Shown here piece after piece: positions 26,641 through 36,465 of a stretch of DNA of 64,000 nucleotides. The first letter of the stretch is position 1. Every line of letters begins with the position of its first letter. The stretch lies in contig NZ_LT629791.1 in assembly GCF_900105925.1 (NCBI RefSeq), forward strand, positions 6,418,001 to 6,482,000. The letters are read 5' to 3'. The notes below the pieces were generated by a model. That model worked only from the letters and a program-made list of their open reading frames with translations, made no database searches and was not told the origin of the DNA. Source of the DNA: Jiangella alkaliphila. Lineage in GTDB: Bacteria; Actinomycetota; Actinomycetes; Jiangellales; Jiangellaceae. The position numbers were made by a program, and so were the translations under genes.

Positions 26641-28761
26641 TCACCGGAGGCGCACCGGGATCTGGAAGGCGAGCAGACCGACGCCGGTGCTGGTCATGAC
26701 GCGCGGACCGGCGCCGACGTGCGAGTGGTACGAGACGACGGCCTCACGTGGTGCGGGCCGGTCCAGGCCGAGCACCAGGCCGCGGCCGTTCTGCCAGCGA
26801 ACGGACTCGACCACCGCCCCGGTGACCCGGAAATCGGCGGCGGCGCCATCTTCGACGGTCAGCGGATCGACCGGCCTCCGCAGGGTCACCACCAGTTCGT
26901 CCGGGTTGTCGTCCACGCGGTGAGCCACCCGCGGGTCCGGTGCGAATGCGCCGGGCAGGTCCAGGCCGTAGAGGTCGACCAGCAAGGTGGCGGCGTTGTG
27001 ATCGCCGAGAGTGCGATAGCCGTCGACATACGCGAAGTGGCACTGGTTGGTGGCGTTGAGTGCCGTCGTCGACAGCACCCGCAGGTTGTCAACGGTGTCC
27101 GGCAGGCGCCGCTGTGCGGCGCGCAGTGCCACCTCCTCCGCGCTGCCGCACGGGGAGTATCGCACCTGGTGTGCGTACACCCGCAGGTCGGCGTCGAGGT
27201 CCTGGCGCCAGTCGCCGACGAGGTCGGTGAACCCGGCGACATGCGAGGCGGCGTCGTTCGCGTCCGTCTCACCCTGATACCACAGCATCGCGTCTATGAC
27301 GTCCGGGCCGGTCAGGCCGGCGCGGGTCAGGCGCTGGAGAAGTCGCCCGTAGTCCGTGGACGGGTCGGTGGGCTCGGCGTCGTTGCGGACGAAGTAGTCG
27401 ATGCGGCGGCCGCCGCGTGCGCCGTTGACGATGGCCAGCGGGACGTCACGGTCGGCAGATATCAGGTTCCCCATCCGGGTCGCCCACTGGCCGATGGCAC
27501 CGGGCCGGTACGTCAGGTCGCCTGCCCCGTAAGTCCAGCCGTCGGTGCCGAGCGATATGTCGGGGTTGAAGTGGGGCGTGCCGAAAGTTCGCACCCATCG
27601 GGACCGGTCCGCCTCCGCGGAGCCGCCGTACGACGCCGCCACCGCGTTGGACTGCCCATGCACGATATAGACGTCACCGGCGACGACGTCGACGGCGCGG
27701 GCGATCCTGCGGCTGGCACCGTCCGCCGCGATGGCCCACAGGTCGAGGTCGGTCGAGGTCAGCGCGACCGGCAACGTGGTGGTGACGGAGAACCGGGAGT
27801 CGATCACGTCGGCTCGCTCTGTGGACTGCCGGCCGTCCCGGGTGGTGCGCAGTTCGACAGCCGTCACGTCCGGGGCGAGCGCCGCACCGCTGATCGTCAC
27901 GGGAACAGTCGCGTCGGTCTGACCCGGACGGGGGATCACCTGCCGTGATGTCGGGAACGAGTCCACCCATGCCACCGCGGGCCGGGCGAAGAACGTGAGT
28001 CGCCGGGCGGAGTAGTCGCCGGCGTTGCCCGCGAACGTCCAGTCCGGGTTCTCGCCGGTACTTGCGCCGATGCCGACGTCCATCATCCGAGAACCGCCGG
28101 CGGCGAACGCATTGACGGCCAGCACCGGGGTCGCGGTGGCCGAATCGGCGGTACGGGGACCGCGCGAGTCCTGCGCGTCGGCGAACGCATGCACCTGGAA
28201 CGAGCCGTAGCCCATCGTCGGCTGCACCGTGTCGTCGGCATCGAATTCGTCGTCGGAGGCGCCGGGCACCTGCTTGGCGCCGGACTGGTTGTACTGGTTG
28301 GGCCACATCTCCACCCAGCCGGACCCTCCGTCCAGGGACGTCACCCCGGACACGTTCGAGGCAACCGTGAGGTCGTCGACGTATTGCTGCCGGACCTCAC
28401 CGGGACGAGTCGGAAGCGCGAGGTCGGCACCGCCCAGCGCCTCCATCGACGTCCACACCCACGTAGTGCCGTCGTCGGTGGTCAACTCCAGGCAGTACCC
28501 CACGCGGTCGTACCCGTGTTCCACGGTTGCCGACCGGTCGAAGGCATACGGCGGTGTCGTCTCCCGCCAGTTCGCCGCTGTCGGCAAGTCGAGGCCGCGG
28601 ATCGGTTGATAGCCGGACGCCTCGGCGTCGCACGCCGTCGACCAGGTGGTCGTGTCGAGATCGGCCGCGGCCAGGTCGCCGGTCAGCGGCGGGACCGCGC
28701 TCAGCGCGAGAGTCACGCATCCGATGGCCAGCAGATGACGGATCGAGCGACGTCTGGTCAT
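26641..28761 (-). CDS. Secreted sialate O-acetylesterase (SGNH family)
   Basis: A 706-residue exported protein from ATG 28761 (AGAGG upstream) with a signal peptide RRRSIRHLLAIGCVTLALSA. SGNH blocks are visible: YIVHGQSNAVAASYGG with the nucleophile serine, GARGGRRIDYF, DAMLWYQGETDANDAASHVA and, later, the Asp/His region YVDGYRTLGDHNA. This order and the WYQGE block match sialate O-acetylesterases, which remove O-acetyl groups that block sialidase action. It has its own promoter with the shared TGTAGGA operator, tying it to the sialidase genes. An unassigned N-terminal beta-rich region of about 300 residues precedes the catalytic part. Confidence 0.87.
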   Translation of the reverse strand: MTRRRSIRHLLAIGCVTLALSAVPPLTGDLAAADLDTTTWSTACDAEASGYQPIRGLDLPTAANWRETTPPYAFDRSATVEHGYDRVGYCLELTTDDGTTWVWTSMEALGGADLALPTRPGEVRQQYVDDLTVASNVSGVTSLDGGSGWVEMWPNQYNQSGAKQVPGASDDEFDADDTVQPTMGYGSFQVHAFADAQDSRGPRTADSATATPVLAVNAFAAGGSRMMDVGIGASTGENPDWTFAGNAGDYSARRLTFFARPAVAWVDSFPTSRQVIPRPGQTDATVPVTISGAALAPDVTAVELRTTRDGRQSTERADVIDSRFSVTTTLPVALTSTDLDLWAIAADGASRRIARAVDVVAGDVYIVHGQSNAVAASYGGSAEADRSRWVRTFGTPHFNPDISLGTDGWTYGAGDLTYRPGAIGQWATRMGNLISADRDVPLAIVNGARGGRRIDYFVRNDAEPTDPSTDYGRLLQRLTRAGLTGPDVIDAMLWYQGETDANDAASHVAGFTDLVGDWRQDLDADLRVYAHQVRYSPCGSAEEVALRAAQRRLPDTVDNLRVLSTTALNATNQCHFAYVDGYRTLGDHNAATLLVDLYGLDLPGAFAPDPRVAHRVDDNPDELVVTLRRPVDPLTVEDGAAADFRVTGAVVESVRWQNGRGLVLGLDRPAPREAVVSYHSHVGAGPRVMTSTGVGLLAFQIPVRLR

Positions 28762-28848
28762 GCGGGTACCTCTCTGTTGGGTCCCTCGGACACCGCTCGA
28801 TGCGTCGGACCCCTGCAGATCGCAGGCCCATCCGTCCACGACAGCATC

Positions 28849-28902
28849 TAGGATGTCCTACAAGTGGTTCCGGACTATAGAGTCGGGGGCCAGCGCTGTC
28901 AA
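28849..28902 (-). promoter_or_regulatory. Promoter and operator of the O-acetylesterase gene
   Basis: Read leftward: TTGACA (28902-28897), a 17-bp spacer, TATAGT (28879-28874), then TGTAGGACATCCTA (28862-28849) just downstream of the expected start point. The last element is the best palindrome of the shared operator (TAGGA-CA-TCCTA). Its position implies repression by blocking initiation. The regulator is probably one of the FCD-type GntR proteins at 39142 or 54009. Confidence 0.75.
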
Positions 28903-28984
28903 GATCGCGAGACGCCGAGCCGACAGCCTGTAGTGGCTCGTGGCGCTATCAGCGCACCCGTTGGTGGTCGGTGCCGTCGTGACG

Positions 28985-29279
28985 TGCTCGCTGATGTAGT
29001 CGGTCACCGGCGTGCGCGGTCGAGCTCCGCCGCGAAAGAAAGCCGACGCCGACTACAAGATCTCGTTCGCCCGACGCTCCTCAGCGTTCCCTCTTCAACG
29101 TCGTGATCTGTTCCGACTCCGCGGTGCTCATCCCCGCCCGCTCCCCGACGTCGATACCGGCCCGACGGACGCACCAGCGCAGAGTCTCCGCGGACCGATC
29201 CCGACTTGGCCGCTATCGACTTGATCGCATCGAAGTCCCAAACCATTGTCGACCATGGACTCAGCGACCATCCTGACCG
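28985..29279 (-). pseudogene. IS3-family OrfA remnant, several frameshifts
   Basis: Pieces in three frames line up with one IS3-type OrfA: VRMVAESMVDNG, then AIKSIAAKSG, then SAETLRWCVRRAGIDVGERA and GMSTAESEQITTLKRE, then FAAELDRARR at the end, followed by the OrfB-like start VTDYISEHVTT. Multiple frame breaks show it is long dead. It is different from the OrfA at 25915. Its left end in reading direction joins the sulfatase fragment directly. Confidence 0.7.
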
Positions 29280-30164
29280 CGCTGAAGACGATGAGGGTGT
29301 CGTCGTAGAGCCCGCGTCGCCGCAGCAGGTCGACCAGGCGCCCGACCTCGTGATCCAAGTGCGTGATGGTGGCGTAGTAGTGCGCCATCACCTGCCGCAG
29401 GCGCGGCAGGTCCAGTGGCTCCTAGTCGAGGTACTCCCGCCGGTACCGCTGGTCGGCCGCCGGGACCGTGCCGGTCCAGCCGGGCAGCGGGGTCAGCGCC
29501 GCCGGGTCGTAGGCGTCGTCCCAGCCCGCGGGCGGGTCGAACGGGTGGTGCGGTTTGACGACCGACACATGCAGCAGCTGATCGCCGGCCCCGGTCCAGC
29601 CGGCGAGCACCCGCCGTGCCCGCTCGCCGATCCAGCTGGTGGAGTGCCACTCCTCCGGCAGGTTGGACCGGCCGGTGCCGTACGTGTCCCAGTACGACGC
29701 CGGCGCGGTCGCGCGGAACTCGTGCTCCTGGTCGATCAGGTCGGTCACCGGCGCCAGCCCGGCGGCCGCCCGGTCGCGGTGGTAGTCGTCGTCGTACCGG
29801 CCGGTGCCGTCCTGCTCGGCCAGTTCCAGGTGGTCGTAGCCGACGTCGAGGTAGGTCGGCGTGAAGTGCATCTTGCCGATGGCGGCCGTGCGGTACCCGG
29901 AGCGCCGCAGCGCCCGCGGGAAGGTGTCGATGCCGGGCGCGAGGGTGCAACGGTTCGTCCAGCCGCCGTGCTGACGGACATGCGGCCCGGTCAGCAGCGA
30001 GTACTGTGACGGTGTGCAGACGGGGACGGGGAGTACGCCTCGCGGTAGTGCACGCCGTCGCCGGCCAGCCGATCCAGGTGCGGGGTCCGCACGTCCGGGT
30101 TCCCGGCCACGCCGAGACAGTCCACCCGGAACTGGTCGGCTTGGATGATCAGGACGTTCGTCAC
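29280..30164 (-). pseudogene. Arylsulfatase-type sulfatase, frameshifted, nonsense-mutated and truncated by IS3
   Basis: From GTG 30164, two bases past the lyase stop: VTNVLIIQADQFRVDCLGVA and TPHLDRLAGDGVHYREAYS. A one-base shift near 30020 precedes the active-site segment VCTPSQYSLLTGPHVRQHGG, where the cysteine would become formylglycine. It continues TAAIGKMHFTPTYLDVGYDH and HVSVVKPHHPFDPPAGWDD, meets an in-frame TAG after REYLD, and goes on as YYATITHLDHEVGRLVDLL to TLIVFSA. There it fuses at about 29279 to IS3 sequence, losing the last third of the protein. It was the terminal gene of the operon that begins with the sialidase at 37158. Confidence 0.85.
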
Positions 30165-30166
30165 CG

Positions 30167-31099
30167 TCAGCGGCCCTCGCCGAGGAAGCCGAGCTCGGTC
30201 ACCTCGGCGCGCAGCACGGCCAGCTGCTCCGGGCCGGGCGACACCAGCGGCGTGCGGCATCCGCCGCAGTCGACACCGGTCAGCGCGCCCAGTGCCTTGA
30301 AGCCGGCCAGCTCCCCGCCGTAGCGCGACGCGGCGTCGATGACCTGATGTGCCAGCTGCTGGGCGGCCCGCGCCTGCTCCAGCTCGCCGCGGGCGGCGTG
30401 GTCGAGCAGCCGCCGGAACAGCGGGCCGGCGAAGTTATACACCGACCCGATGGCGGCGCGGGCGCCCCACTGCCACGCGGCGAGCACCAGCTTGGCGACG
30501 CCGACGAACACCTCGTGCTCGGTGCCGGCGAGGTGCAGGCAGCGCTGCAGGTCGGCCATGTCGTTGTGGGCGAACTTGACGCCGGCGAACGTCGGGATCT
30601 TCTCCCGAGCGACCACGAGCACGTCGCTGGCCCGCAGGTCGACGCCGGTCATCGAGGGGATGTGGTAGTAGGTGAACGGCAGCGTCGGCGCGGCGTCGGC
30701 GATGGCGGCGCAGGCGTCGACCAGCGCTGCCACCGTGTCCGGGCGGTGGAAGTAGGGCGCGACGGACGAGATCGCCCGGGCGCCCACGGACTCGGCGTGC
30801 GCCGCCAGCCGGCGGGCCTCGGTGAGGCTGGCGTGGCCCACGTGGACGATGACATCGAGCCGTCCGTCCGCGACCTCGCACCACCGCTCGGCCAGGGCCA
30901 TCCGTTCCGCCGTCGAGAGCGACGCGCCTTCGCCTGCGGTGCCCCCGATGTAGGCCGCCGCCGACCCCCAGCCGAGCAGGGCGTCGGCCTGCTTCGGCAC
31001 GGTGTCGAGAGCGACCTCGCCGGTCTCGGTGAACGGGGTGAACACGGCGGTGAGCAGCGCCATGTCGGGACCGTCGGTGGAGTAGCGCAACCCGGTCAT
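30167..31099 (-). CDS. nanA: N-acetylneuraminate lyase (DapA superfamily)
   Basis: A 310-residue TIM-barrel aldolase from ATG 31099 (AAGGA nine bases upstream). Family marks are the carboxylate-binding loop GGTAGEGASL (52-61), the YYHIPSMTG motif (144-152) with the catalytic tyrosine, and KFAHND with the probable Schiff-base lysine K175. The YxxIPxxTG pattern is the N-acetylneuraminate lyase version rather than dihydrodipicolinate synthase. The enzyme splits sialic acid to N-acetylmannosamine and pyruvate in the cytoplasm. It sits in a leftward operon after a sialidase and a sugar importer, which supports the call. A paralogue is at 42449-43387. Confidence 0.85.
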   Translation of the reverse strand: MTGLRYSTDGPDMALLTAVFTPFTETGEVALDTVPKQADALLGWGSAAAYIGGTAGEGASLSTAERMALAERWCEVADGRLDVIVHVGHASLTEARRLAAHAESVGARAISSVAPYFHRPDTVAALVDACAAIADAAPTLPFTYYHIPSMTGVDLRASDVLVVAREKIPTFAGVKFAHNDMADLQRCLHLAGTEHEVFVGVAKLVLAAWQWGARAAIGSVYNFAGPLFRRLLDHAARGELEQARAAQQLAHQVIDAASRYGGELAGFKALGALTGVDCGGCRTPLVSPGPEQLAVLRAEVTELGFLGEGR

Positions 31100-31118
31100 G
31101 TGGTTCCTTTCGGCAAGG

Positions 31119-31345
31119 TCAGCCCTTGGTGTCGGTGAGGTTCACGAAGTCGCGGGAGTCGGTGACCAGCCCGGTGATGCGCTTGTCCAGCGCGAACAGG
31201 GACGGCACGGTGGAGATGCCGATGGCCCACGCCTGTTGACGAGCGTGCTGTTCAGCGCGGCGTAGGCGGCCTCCTGGTCCGCGGGCGTCATGGCCGAGCC
31301 GGCCGCCCCGAGCGCCTCGGCATACGCAGGCGGCACGTTGGGGCC
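31119..31345 (-). pseudogene. C-terminal remnant of a peptide/nickel-type ABC binding protein (SBP family 5)
   Basis: The final residues read WAIGISTVPSLFALDKRITG and TDSRDFVNLTDTKG, matching the ends of family-5 solute-binding proteins (VPSLFAxDxRVxG...DPRDFxxLxD). An upstream piece in another frame, VPPAYAEALGAAGSAMTPAD with EAAYAALNSTLVNR, is the expected preceding helix. Everything N-terminal to it is gone. A sister fragment with the same ending lies beside the second lyase gene. Confidence 0.7.
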
Positions 31346-31463
31346 GAACGTGGTGTTCCGCCCTGCGCCGGGATGGCCCGCAAGTCAACCGTGGCGGTCA
31401 GCGAACTCGGGGAGCTCGGAGAGCCGATGACGCCGGCCCTCATCTCGACGGTCCACCCTGTGC

Positions 31464-33119
31464 TTAGCCAGCCTGTTGCAGCTCCTCCTCGAACTCAGCG
31501 CGGATCTGGTCTCCGCCGCCGCTTCGCCAGGCACTGACCAGGGAGTTCAGGTCACCGATCGGCTTGCGGCCTTGGATGATCTCGTTGACGCCGTCGGTGA
31601 AGGTCTTCTCGATCGTCGCGTTCTGGGTGGCGTCGGTGTTCGAGAACAGGCCCACGGTGGGGTCGGCGATACCGTTCGGCAGCACTCTCGTCTGGAACTC
31701 GTGCTGGTAGTCGGCGTCCTGCGGGCGACCGGGCACGAAGATCGGCGACGGCGAGTCGGCCAGGTAGCGGATCGGGAGCACCGTGTTCGCCGTTCCCTCG
31801 GCCGTCAGCACGGGGTTGCCGTCGCCGTCGAGCGTGTGATCGCGCCCCTCGTCGCCGTAGAAGCGGAACGTGTACTCCTCGGTTCCGAACGGCGCGGACA
31901 GCCAGTCGAGCATCCGGAGGAGCATCGTCAGGCGCTCCTCGTCCTCCTGCTGTGCGATCGCGGCGAAGGAGTAGAGCCCGGGGCCGTACGCCCATGGCGC
32001 CAGTTCAGAACCGTCTCGGGTGTAGACCGGCAGGAGGCCGAGCTCGAACTCCGCGTTCGCCTTGTTGTCGAGGATGTACTGGGTCCAGCCGCCGTAGCCG
32101 TCGGAGGGGTTCACGGCACACGTGCCGGCGTTGAACAGCTGCTTGAACGGCTGTGCGTCGGAGAACGCATCGGGGTGGATGACCCCTGAGTCCCACAGGT
32201 CGATCATGTCGCTGACGGTCTGCTTGAACTCTTCGGTCTCGTAGCTGCGGGTGAGCTTCCCGGCCTCGTCGCGCCAGTTGTTCGGCTCGCCGTTCATCCG
32301 GCCGAGGAGTTTCATCGTCGGAACGATCCGGCTGAGTGCGAATCGGCGCTCGCTGGGGTCGGTCAGCGCCTTCATCGCCTCGGCGAACTCGTCGTAGCCC
32401 TTGAGGTCGACGGGGATGTCGTACTTCTCGAACAGGTCCTGGCGGACGAAGTGGTAGCTGTGGGTGCGGCCTCGAGGGATGGGGATGCCGTAGATGCCGC
32501 CGTTGTAGACCGTCGATCGCCAGGCGTCGGTGGGAAGGTTCGCCAGGTTCGGGTAGTCCAGAGCGGCATCGCCGGACAGGTGTGCGGAGAGGTCGGTGAA
32601 CTGGGCGTCGAGCAACTGCGGCAGGTTCGGGATCCTGTTGGCCGGGGGACGCATCATGACGAGGTCCGGCAGGTCGCTGCCGGCGATCATGGTCTGGAAC
32701 ACCGTCGGATAGTCGGCGTTCGGCACCATCCGCAGGTCGAGGTCCACCCCGAGCTTCTCGTTGAGACCGGCCCAGAAGGCGTTGCGGTCCGGGCCCGGCG
32801 GAATCGCGTAGAAGATGTTGGCCATCCCGGAGACGGTGCTGCCGTCGCCGGGGACGTTCTCCACCGACCTGGGCCGGTCCGCCGGGTAGGTCCGGTACGC
32901 GTCGTCGACGCCGATGTCCGTGCCGGGGAGGTCCGGCTGGGCGCCGGAGAAGCGCTGGTAGGCCGGCAGGTCCAGGCTCCGGTTCGCATCGGCCTGATTG
33001 CCGCTCGGCGCCCCATCCGAGTTGTTGCAGGCGGACAGCAGGCCGCCGGCGCCGGTCAGCAGCGCCAGGCTGCCGGCGCCGTACAGGAAGCGACGGCGAT
33101 CGAACGCAGGTGTGGACAT
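31464..33119 (-). CDS. Sugar ABC transporter binding lipoprotein (LplA-like)
   Basis: A 551-residue extracellular binding protein from ATG 33119 (GGAGA upstream), with a twin-arginine-like lipoprotein signal: DRRRFLYGAGSLALLTGAGG followed by the lipobox LLSAC. The size and motifs (IAGSDLPDLVMMRPPA, NGGIYGIPIPRGRTHSYHFV, LFNAGTCAVNPSDGYGG) match the large LplA-type family-1 proteins. With the two permeases upstream it forms an importer of the oligosaccharide class. Being between a sialidase and a sialic-acid lyase, sialic acid or a sialylated fragment is the likely cargo. Confidence 0.88.
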   Translation of the reverse strand: MSTPAFDRRRFLYGAGSLALLTGAGGLLSACNNSDGAPSGNQADANRSLDLPAYQRFSGAQPDLPGTDIGVDDAYRTYPADRPRSVENVPGDGSTVSGMANIFYAIPPGPDRNAFWAGLNEKLGVDLDLRMVPNADYPTVFQTMIAGSDLPDLVMMRPPANRIPNLPQLLDAQFTDLSAHLSGDAALDYPNLANLPTDAWRSTVYNGGIYGIPIPRGRTHSYHFVRQDLFEKYDIPVDLKGYDEFAEAMKALTDPSERRFALSRIVPTMKLLGRMNGEPNNWRDEAGKLTRSYETEEFKQTVSDMIDLWDSGVIHPDAFSDAQPFKQLFNAGTCAVNPSDGYGGWTQYILDNKANAEFELGLLPVYTRDGSELAPWAYGPGLYSFAAIAQQEDEERLTMLLRMLDWLSAPFGTEEYTFRFYGDEGRDHTLDGDGNPVLTAEGTANTVLPIRYLADSPSPIFVPGRPQDADYQHEFQTRVLPNGIADPTVGLFSNTDATQNATIEKTFTDGVNEIIQGRKPIGDLNSLVSAWRSGGGDQIRAEFEEELQQAG

Positions 33120-33197
33120 GACGTGGTCTCCGTTCTCAGCCGGGCCGGAGCCCGGATGCGTCGTTGCAGTGGTCACGGAAGTCGACGTGGGGTCGAG

Positions 33198-34148
33198 TCA
33201 GCCCTTCACCGCGCCGATCATGACGCCCTTGGCGAAGTGCTTCTGAAGGAAGGGATAGACGATCAGGATCGGCACCGTGGCGAGGACGAGGATCGCCATC
33301 TGGAGGGAGAGCTGCGGCGGTAGCGCCTCGGTGGCACCGACCTGGTCACCGCCGATGGTGGTCTGGTTCACCACGAACGTGCGAAGGACCAATGCCATCG
33401 GCCACTTGTCCGCCGACTGGATGTAGAGCAATGCGTTGAAGAAGGCGTTCCAATACGCCACGGCGTAGAACAACCCGATCACCGCGAGTACCGCCTTGGA
33501 CAGCGGCAGCACGATCTTGACGAGGACGGTGGCCGAGGACGCGCCGTCGATCGCCGCGGACTCGAACAGTTCCTGTGGCAGGTTCTGGAAGAAGGCGCGC
33601 ATGACGATCACGTTGAACCCGTTGACCATGACCGGCAGGATCAAGGACCAATAGCTGTCCAGGAGCCCGAGTTCCTTGACCACCAGATAGTTGGGGATCA
33701 GGCCGGGGGAGAACAGCACCGAGCCGAGGACCAGAAGGAGCATCGGTTTGGCGCCCAGGGCCCCTGGCCGGGACAGCCAGAACGCGAGGCACGCGGTGAC
33801 GGCCAGCGACAAGAGGGTGCCGACAACGGTGACCAGCACCGAGATCGCCAATGCCCGGGTGACCACTCCTCCGTTGAGCAGTGCTTCGTAGGAACTCACG
33901 GTGAAGCCGGTCGGCCACATCACCATGCCGCCGGCGTTGGCGTTGATCGTCTCCTGGTCCGCGAACGAGGTGGCGATGACCGTCCAGAACGGGACGATCA
34001 CGAGCACGACCGAGATCAGCAGGGCGATGAACTTGATGCCTTGGACCAGCCTGCTGGGCTTCTCCATCCACACCGGCCGCTTTGCGGATGTGCGCGCTCG
34101 GGCCGCGGCGCGATCACCGCGACGAGCGGCGGAATCGGTGACGGTCAT
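33198..34148 (-). CDS. Sugar ABC transporter permease (LplC/MalG type)
   Basis: A 316-residue membrane protein starting at ATG 34148 in an ATGA overlap with the other permease. Spans include IKFIALLISVVLVIVPFWTV, TVVGTLLSLAVTACLAFWLS and MLLLVLGSVLFSPGLIPNYL. The EAA loop reads ELFESAAIDGASSATVLVKI and the end is KHFAKGVMIGAVKG. It forms the channel with the LplB-type permease upstream; no ATPase is encoded in the window. Confidence 0.92.
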   Translation of the reverse strand: MTVTDSAARRGDRAAARARTSAKRPVWMEKPSRLVQGIKFIALLISVVLVIVPFWTVIATSFADQETINANAGGMVMWPTGFTVSSYEALLNGGVVTRALAISVLVTVVGTLLSLAVTACLAFWLSRPGALGAKPMLLLVLGSVLFSPGLIPNYLVVKELGLLDSYWSLILPVMVNGFNVIVMRAFFQNLPQELFESAAIDGASSATVLVKIVLPLSKAVLAVIGLFYAVAYWNAFFNALLYIQSADKWPMALVLRTFVVNQTTIGGDQVGATEALPPQLSLQMAILVLATVPILIVYPFLQKHFAKGVMIGAVKG

Positions 34149-35140
34149 TTTTCGTAGACCCCCCGCTCGCCGAAGAGGTGGGCCAGTTTGTTCGCGCCGA
34201 TCACCAGCACGATGCCGACAAGCATCTTGAACAGGCCGACGGCCGACGCCATACTCCAGTTGCCGCCGATGATCCCGTTGTTGTAGACCCAGGTGTCGAG
34301 CACCTCACTGGCCTCGAGGCCGACCGGTCCCTGCTGCAGGATGATCTGCTCGAAGCCGACCGACAGGCTGTTCCCGAGCCGCAGGATCAACAGCAGGATG
34401 AACAACCCGCGGATCGCCGGCAGCGTGATCGACCACATCCGGCGCAGCGGGCCGGCGCCGTCGACCGCGGCCGCCTCGTACTGCTCCTGGTCGATCTGGG
34501 ACAGCGCGGCAAGGAAGATGATCGTTCCCCAGCCGGCGTCCTTCCAGATGATCTGGCTGGTGAGCAGGGTCGTGAACAGGTCGGGCACACCGATGATCCG
34601 GACGATGTCGATGTCGTTCTGGATCAGGAAGGTGTTGAGCATCCCGGCGTCGCCCAGAACCTGCTGGAACAGCGCGACCACGATCACCCACGACATGAAA
34701 TGCGGCAGATAGAGAATCGACTGCAACAGCCGCTTGAGCCGCTCTCCCGCCAGGGAGTTCAGCATCAGCGCGAACGCCAGCGGGATCGGGAACACCAACA
34801 CCGTCTGGATCACGGTGAGGATGAGGGTGTTCTTCAGCGCGTTCAGGAACTGCGGGTTGCCGTCCCAGAGGAACGAGAAGTTTCCGAACCCGACCCACTG
34901 CGACTCGCCGATGCCGAGATACGGCTGATAGTCCTGGAACGCGATCACGTTGAAGGCCAGCGGGAAGTACTGGAACAGGATCAACGCGATCCCGCCCGGC
35001 AACCCGATCCCGACCAGAAGCAGGTCGGGCCGGACCCGGCGTCGCCGCGATCGGTTTCGCCCTATGGGTCGGTTGCCGCCACGACCGCGATCGGGCTTGG
35101 TGGCGCGTTGCTCAACGACTGGCGACGTCATGGTCACCAC
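34145..35140 (-). CDS. Sugar ABC transporter permease (LplB type)
   Basis: A 331-residue membrane protein with an arginine-rich cytoplasmic N-terminus (GRNRSRRRRVRPDL) and spans LLVGIGLPGGIALILFQYFP, TLILTVIQTVLVFPIPLAFA and MASAVGLFKMLVGIVLVIGA. The EAA loop reads EQYEAAAVDGAGPLRRMW. The LPHFMSWVIVVALFQQVLGD and GTIIFLAALSQID segments are typical of LplB/YteP permeases. It starts 113 bp after the sialidase stop and is probably transcribed with it. Confidence 0.92.
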   Translation of the reverse strand: MVTMTSPVVEQRATKPDRGRGGNRPIGRNRSRRRRVRPDLLLVGIGLPGGIALILFQYFPLAFNVIAFQDYQPYLGIGESQWVGFGNFSFLWDGNPQFLNALKNTLILTVIQTVLVFPIPLAFALMLNSLAGERLKRLLQSILYLPHFMSWVIVVALFQQVLGDAGMLNTFLIQNDIDIVRIIGVPDLFTTLLTSQIIWKDAGWGTIIFLAALSQIDQEQYEAAAVDGAGPLRRMWSITLPAIRGLFILLLILRLGNSLSVGFEQIILQQGPVGLEASEVLDTWVYNNGIIGGNWSMASAVGLFKMLVGIVLVIGANKLAHLFGERGVYEK

Positions 35141-35253
35141 CTAGATGACGGGCCGGCATGGGGGTCCTTCCTGGCGTGCCGATGATCGACCTGCGCCGGC
35201 ACTGGCTGGTGGCCGGCCGGCCCTCGACACTGGTCGGGGCCGACCGGGCGCGG

Positions 35254-36465
35254 TCACCGTCGAACGATCTGTTTCATCGGGAGGTGGGTCACGGGGGTGG
35301 CGCCTTGGACGGAGTTGGTGGCGGCGAGGTCGGCGACCTGCTCGGCGGTGAGTGCGGTGTCGAACAGCCAGACCTCGTCGATGGCGCCGACGAACTGGGC
35401 GTTGATCCCGTCGACGCGGGCGCCGACCCTGATCCCGGTGCGCGCACCGGCAGAGACCGAGCCCGTGCCGATGGACGCGCCGGTAGCCGCGACCTGGCCG
35501 TCGACGTAGAGGACGACGCCGTCGACATCACGCACCAGGGCGACGTGATGCCACTCGTTGTCCACGAAATCACCCAGCGCGGTCAGAGTCCTGGTGGATC
35601 CCTTGTCGGTCGAGATCTGGGCCCTGATGACGTTGCCGCTGTTGGGCTCGACCTGGATCCACCACCTCGGCCCGAACCGGTCGTGGGCATAGAGGATGGC
35701 CTGGTTGTTGCCAAGGTAGTCGGTACGGAACCACGTGGCCGCGGTGAACGGTTCACTGCCGAACGACAACTCGTCGGTCAGGGGCAGCTCCGCGTAATCG
35801 CCCGCGAGAGACAACCCACGGCCGAACCTCCCGGCCACGATGCCCGGTGTGCCACTGATCGTGGCATCGTGATCACCTGCGACGTCCGGAGTCACCGCCG
35901 GTGGGGGCGTGGGCACATCCAGCAATCGTTCGGGCACCCGCGTGAAGTAGATATCGTGGTGATACGTCAACTCCTGGTCACCGGGATAAAACCGCTCACC
36001 GCCCTCGAATGCGACGCCGATCACGCGATTGCCAGGCCGATCACCCAGGAGCACCATCTCGGAGTAGGCCGACGGTCCGTCGTAGACCTCGTAGCTCGGT
36101 TCCCACGTCTCACCGCTGTCGAAACTCGACCACAAGGTCAGCTTCTCCCGAGCCGTCGGGTGATTGGGAATGGACAGCACGACCCGATCCGGCCTGGCGT
36201 GCATGGCTGGTAACCGGACCAGCGAACCGTGCACCGTCGAGGTCACCACCCCGTTGACCGCGTCGTACGACTCGTCGAATGTCTCACCACCGTCGCTGCT
36301 GGTGGTATCGACTCGGTGCCCGGGCGTAGATCCCTGGTCACGGGCGCTGAAGTACAGCCGTCCGTCCTCCAACTCCACGACCGAGACCTCGTTCGGCCGC
36401 AACTCCTCCATGCCTTGCTCATCGACCGCCCCGACCCGCCACGACTCACCACCATCGTCACTGAT
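35254..36465. repeat. Inverted repeat with 41236-42447 (sialidase 3' ends)
   Basis: About 1.2 kb at the 3' end of this leftward sialidase gene is nearly base-identical to the 3' end of the rightward sialidase gene at 40588. The repeats face each other around about 4.8 kb carrying the GntR remnant, SGNH esterase and GntR regulator; homologous recombination between them would invert that segment. Confidence 0.9.

Noticed and set aside
30167-31099. Dihydrodipicolinate synthase as the function of the DapA-type genes
   Set aside because: The YYHIPxxTG motif, GGTAGEG loop and location among sialidases fit N-acetylneuraminate lyase better, though a related aldolase is not fully excluded.
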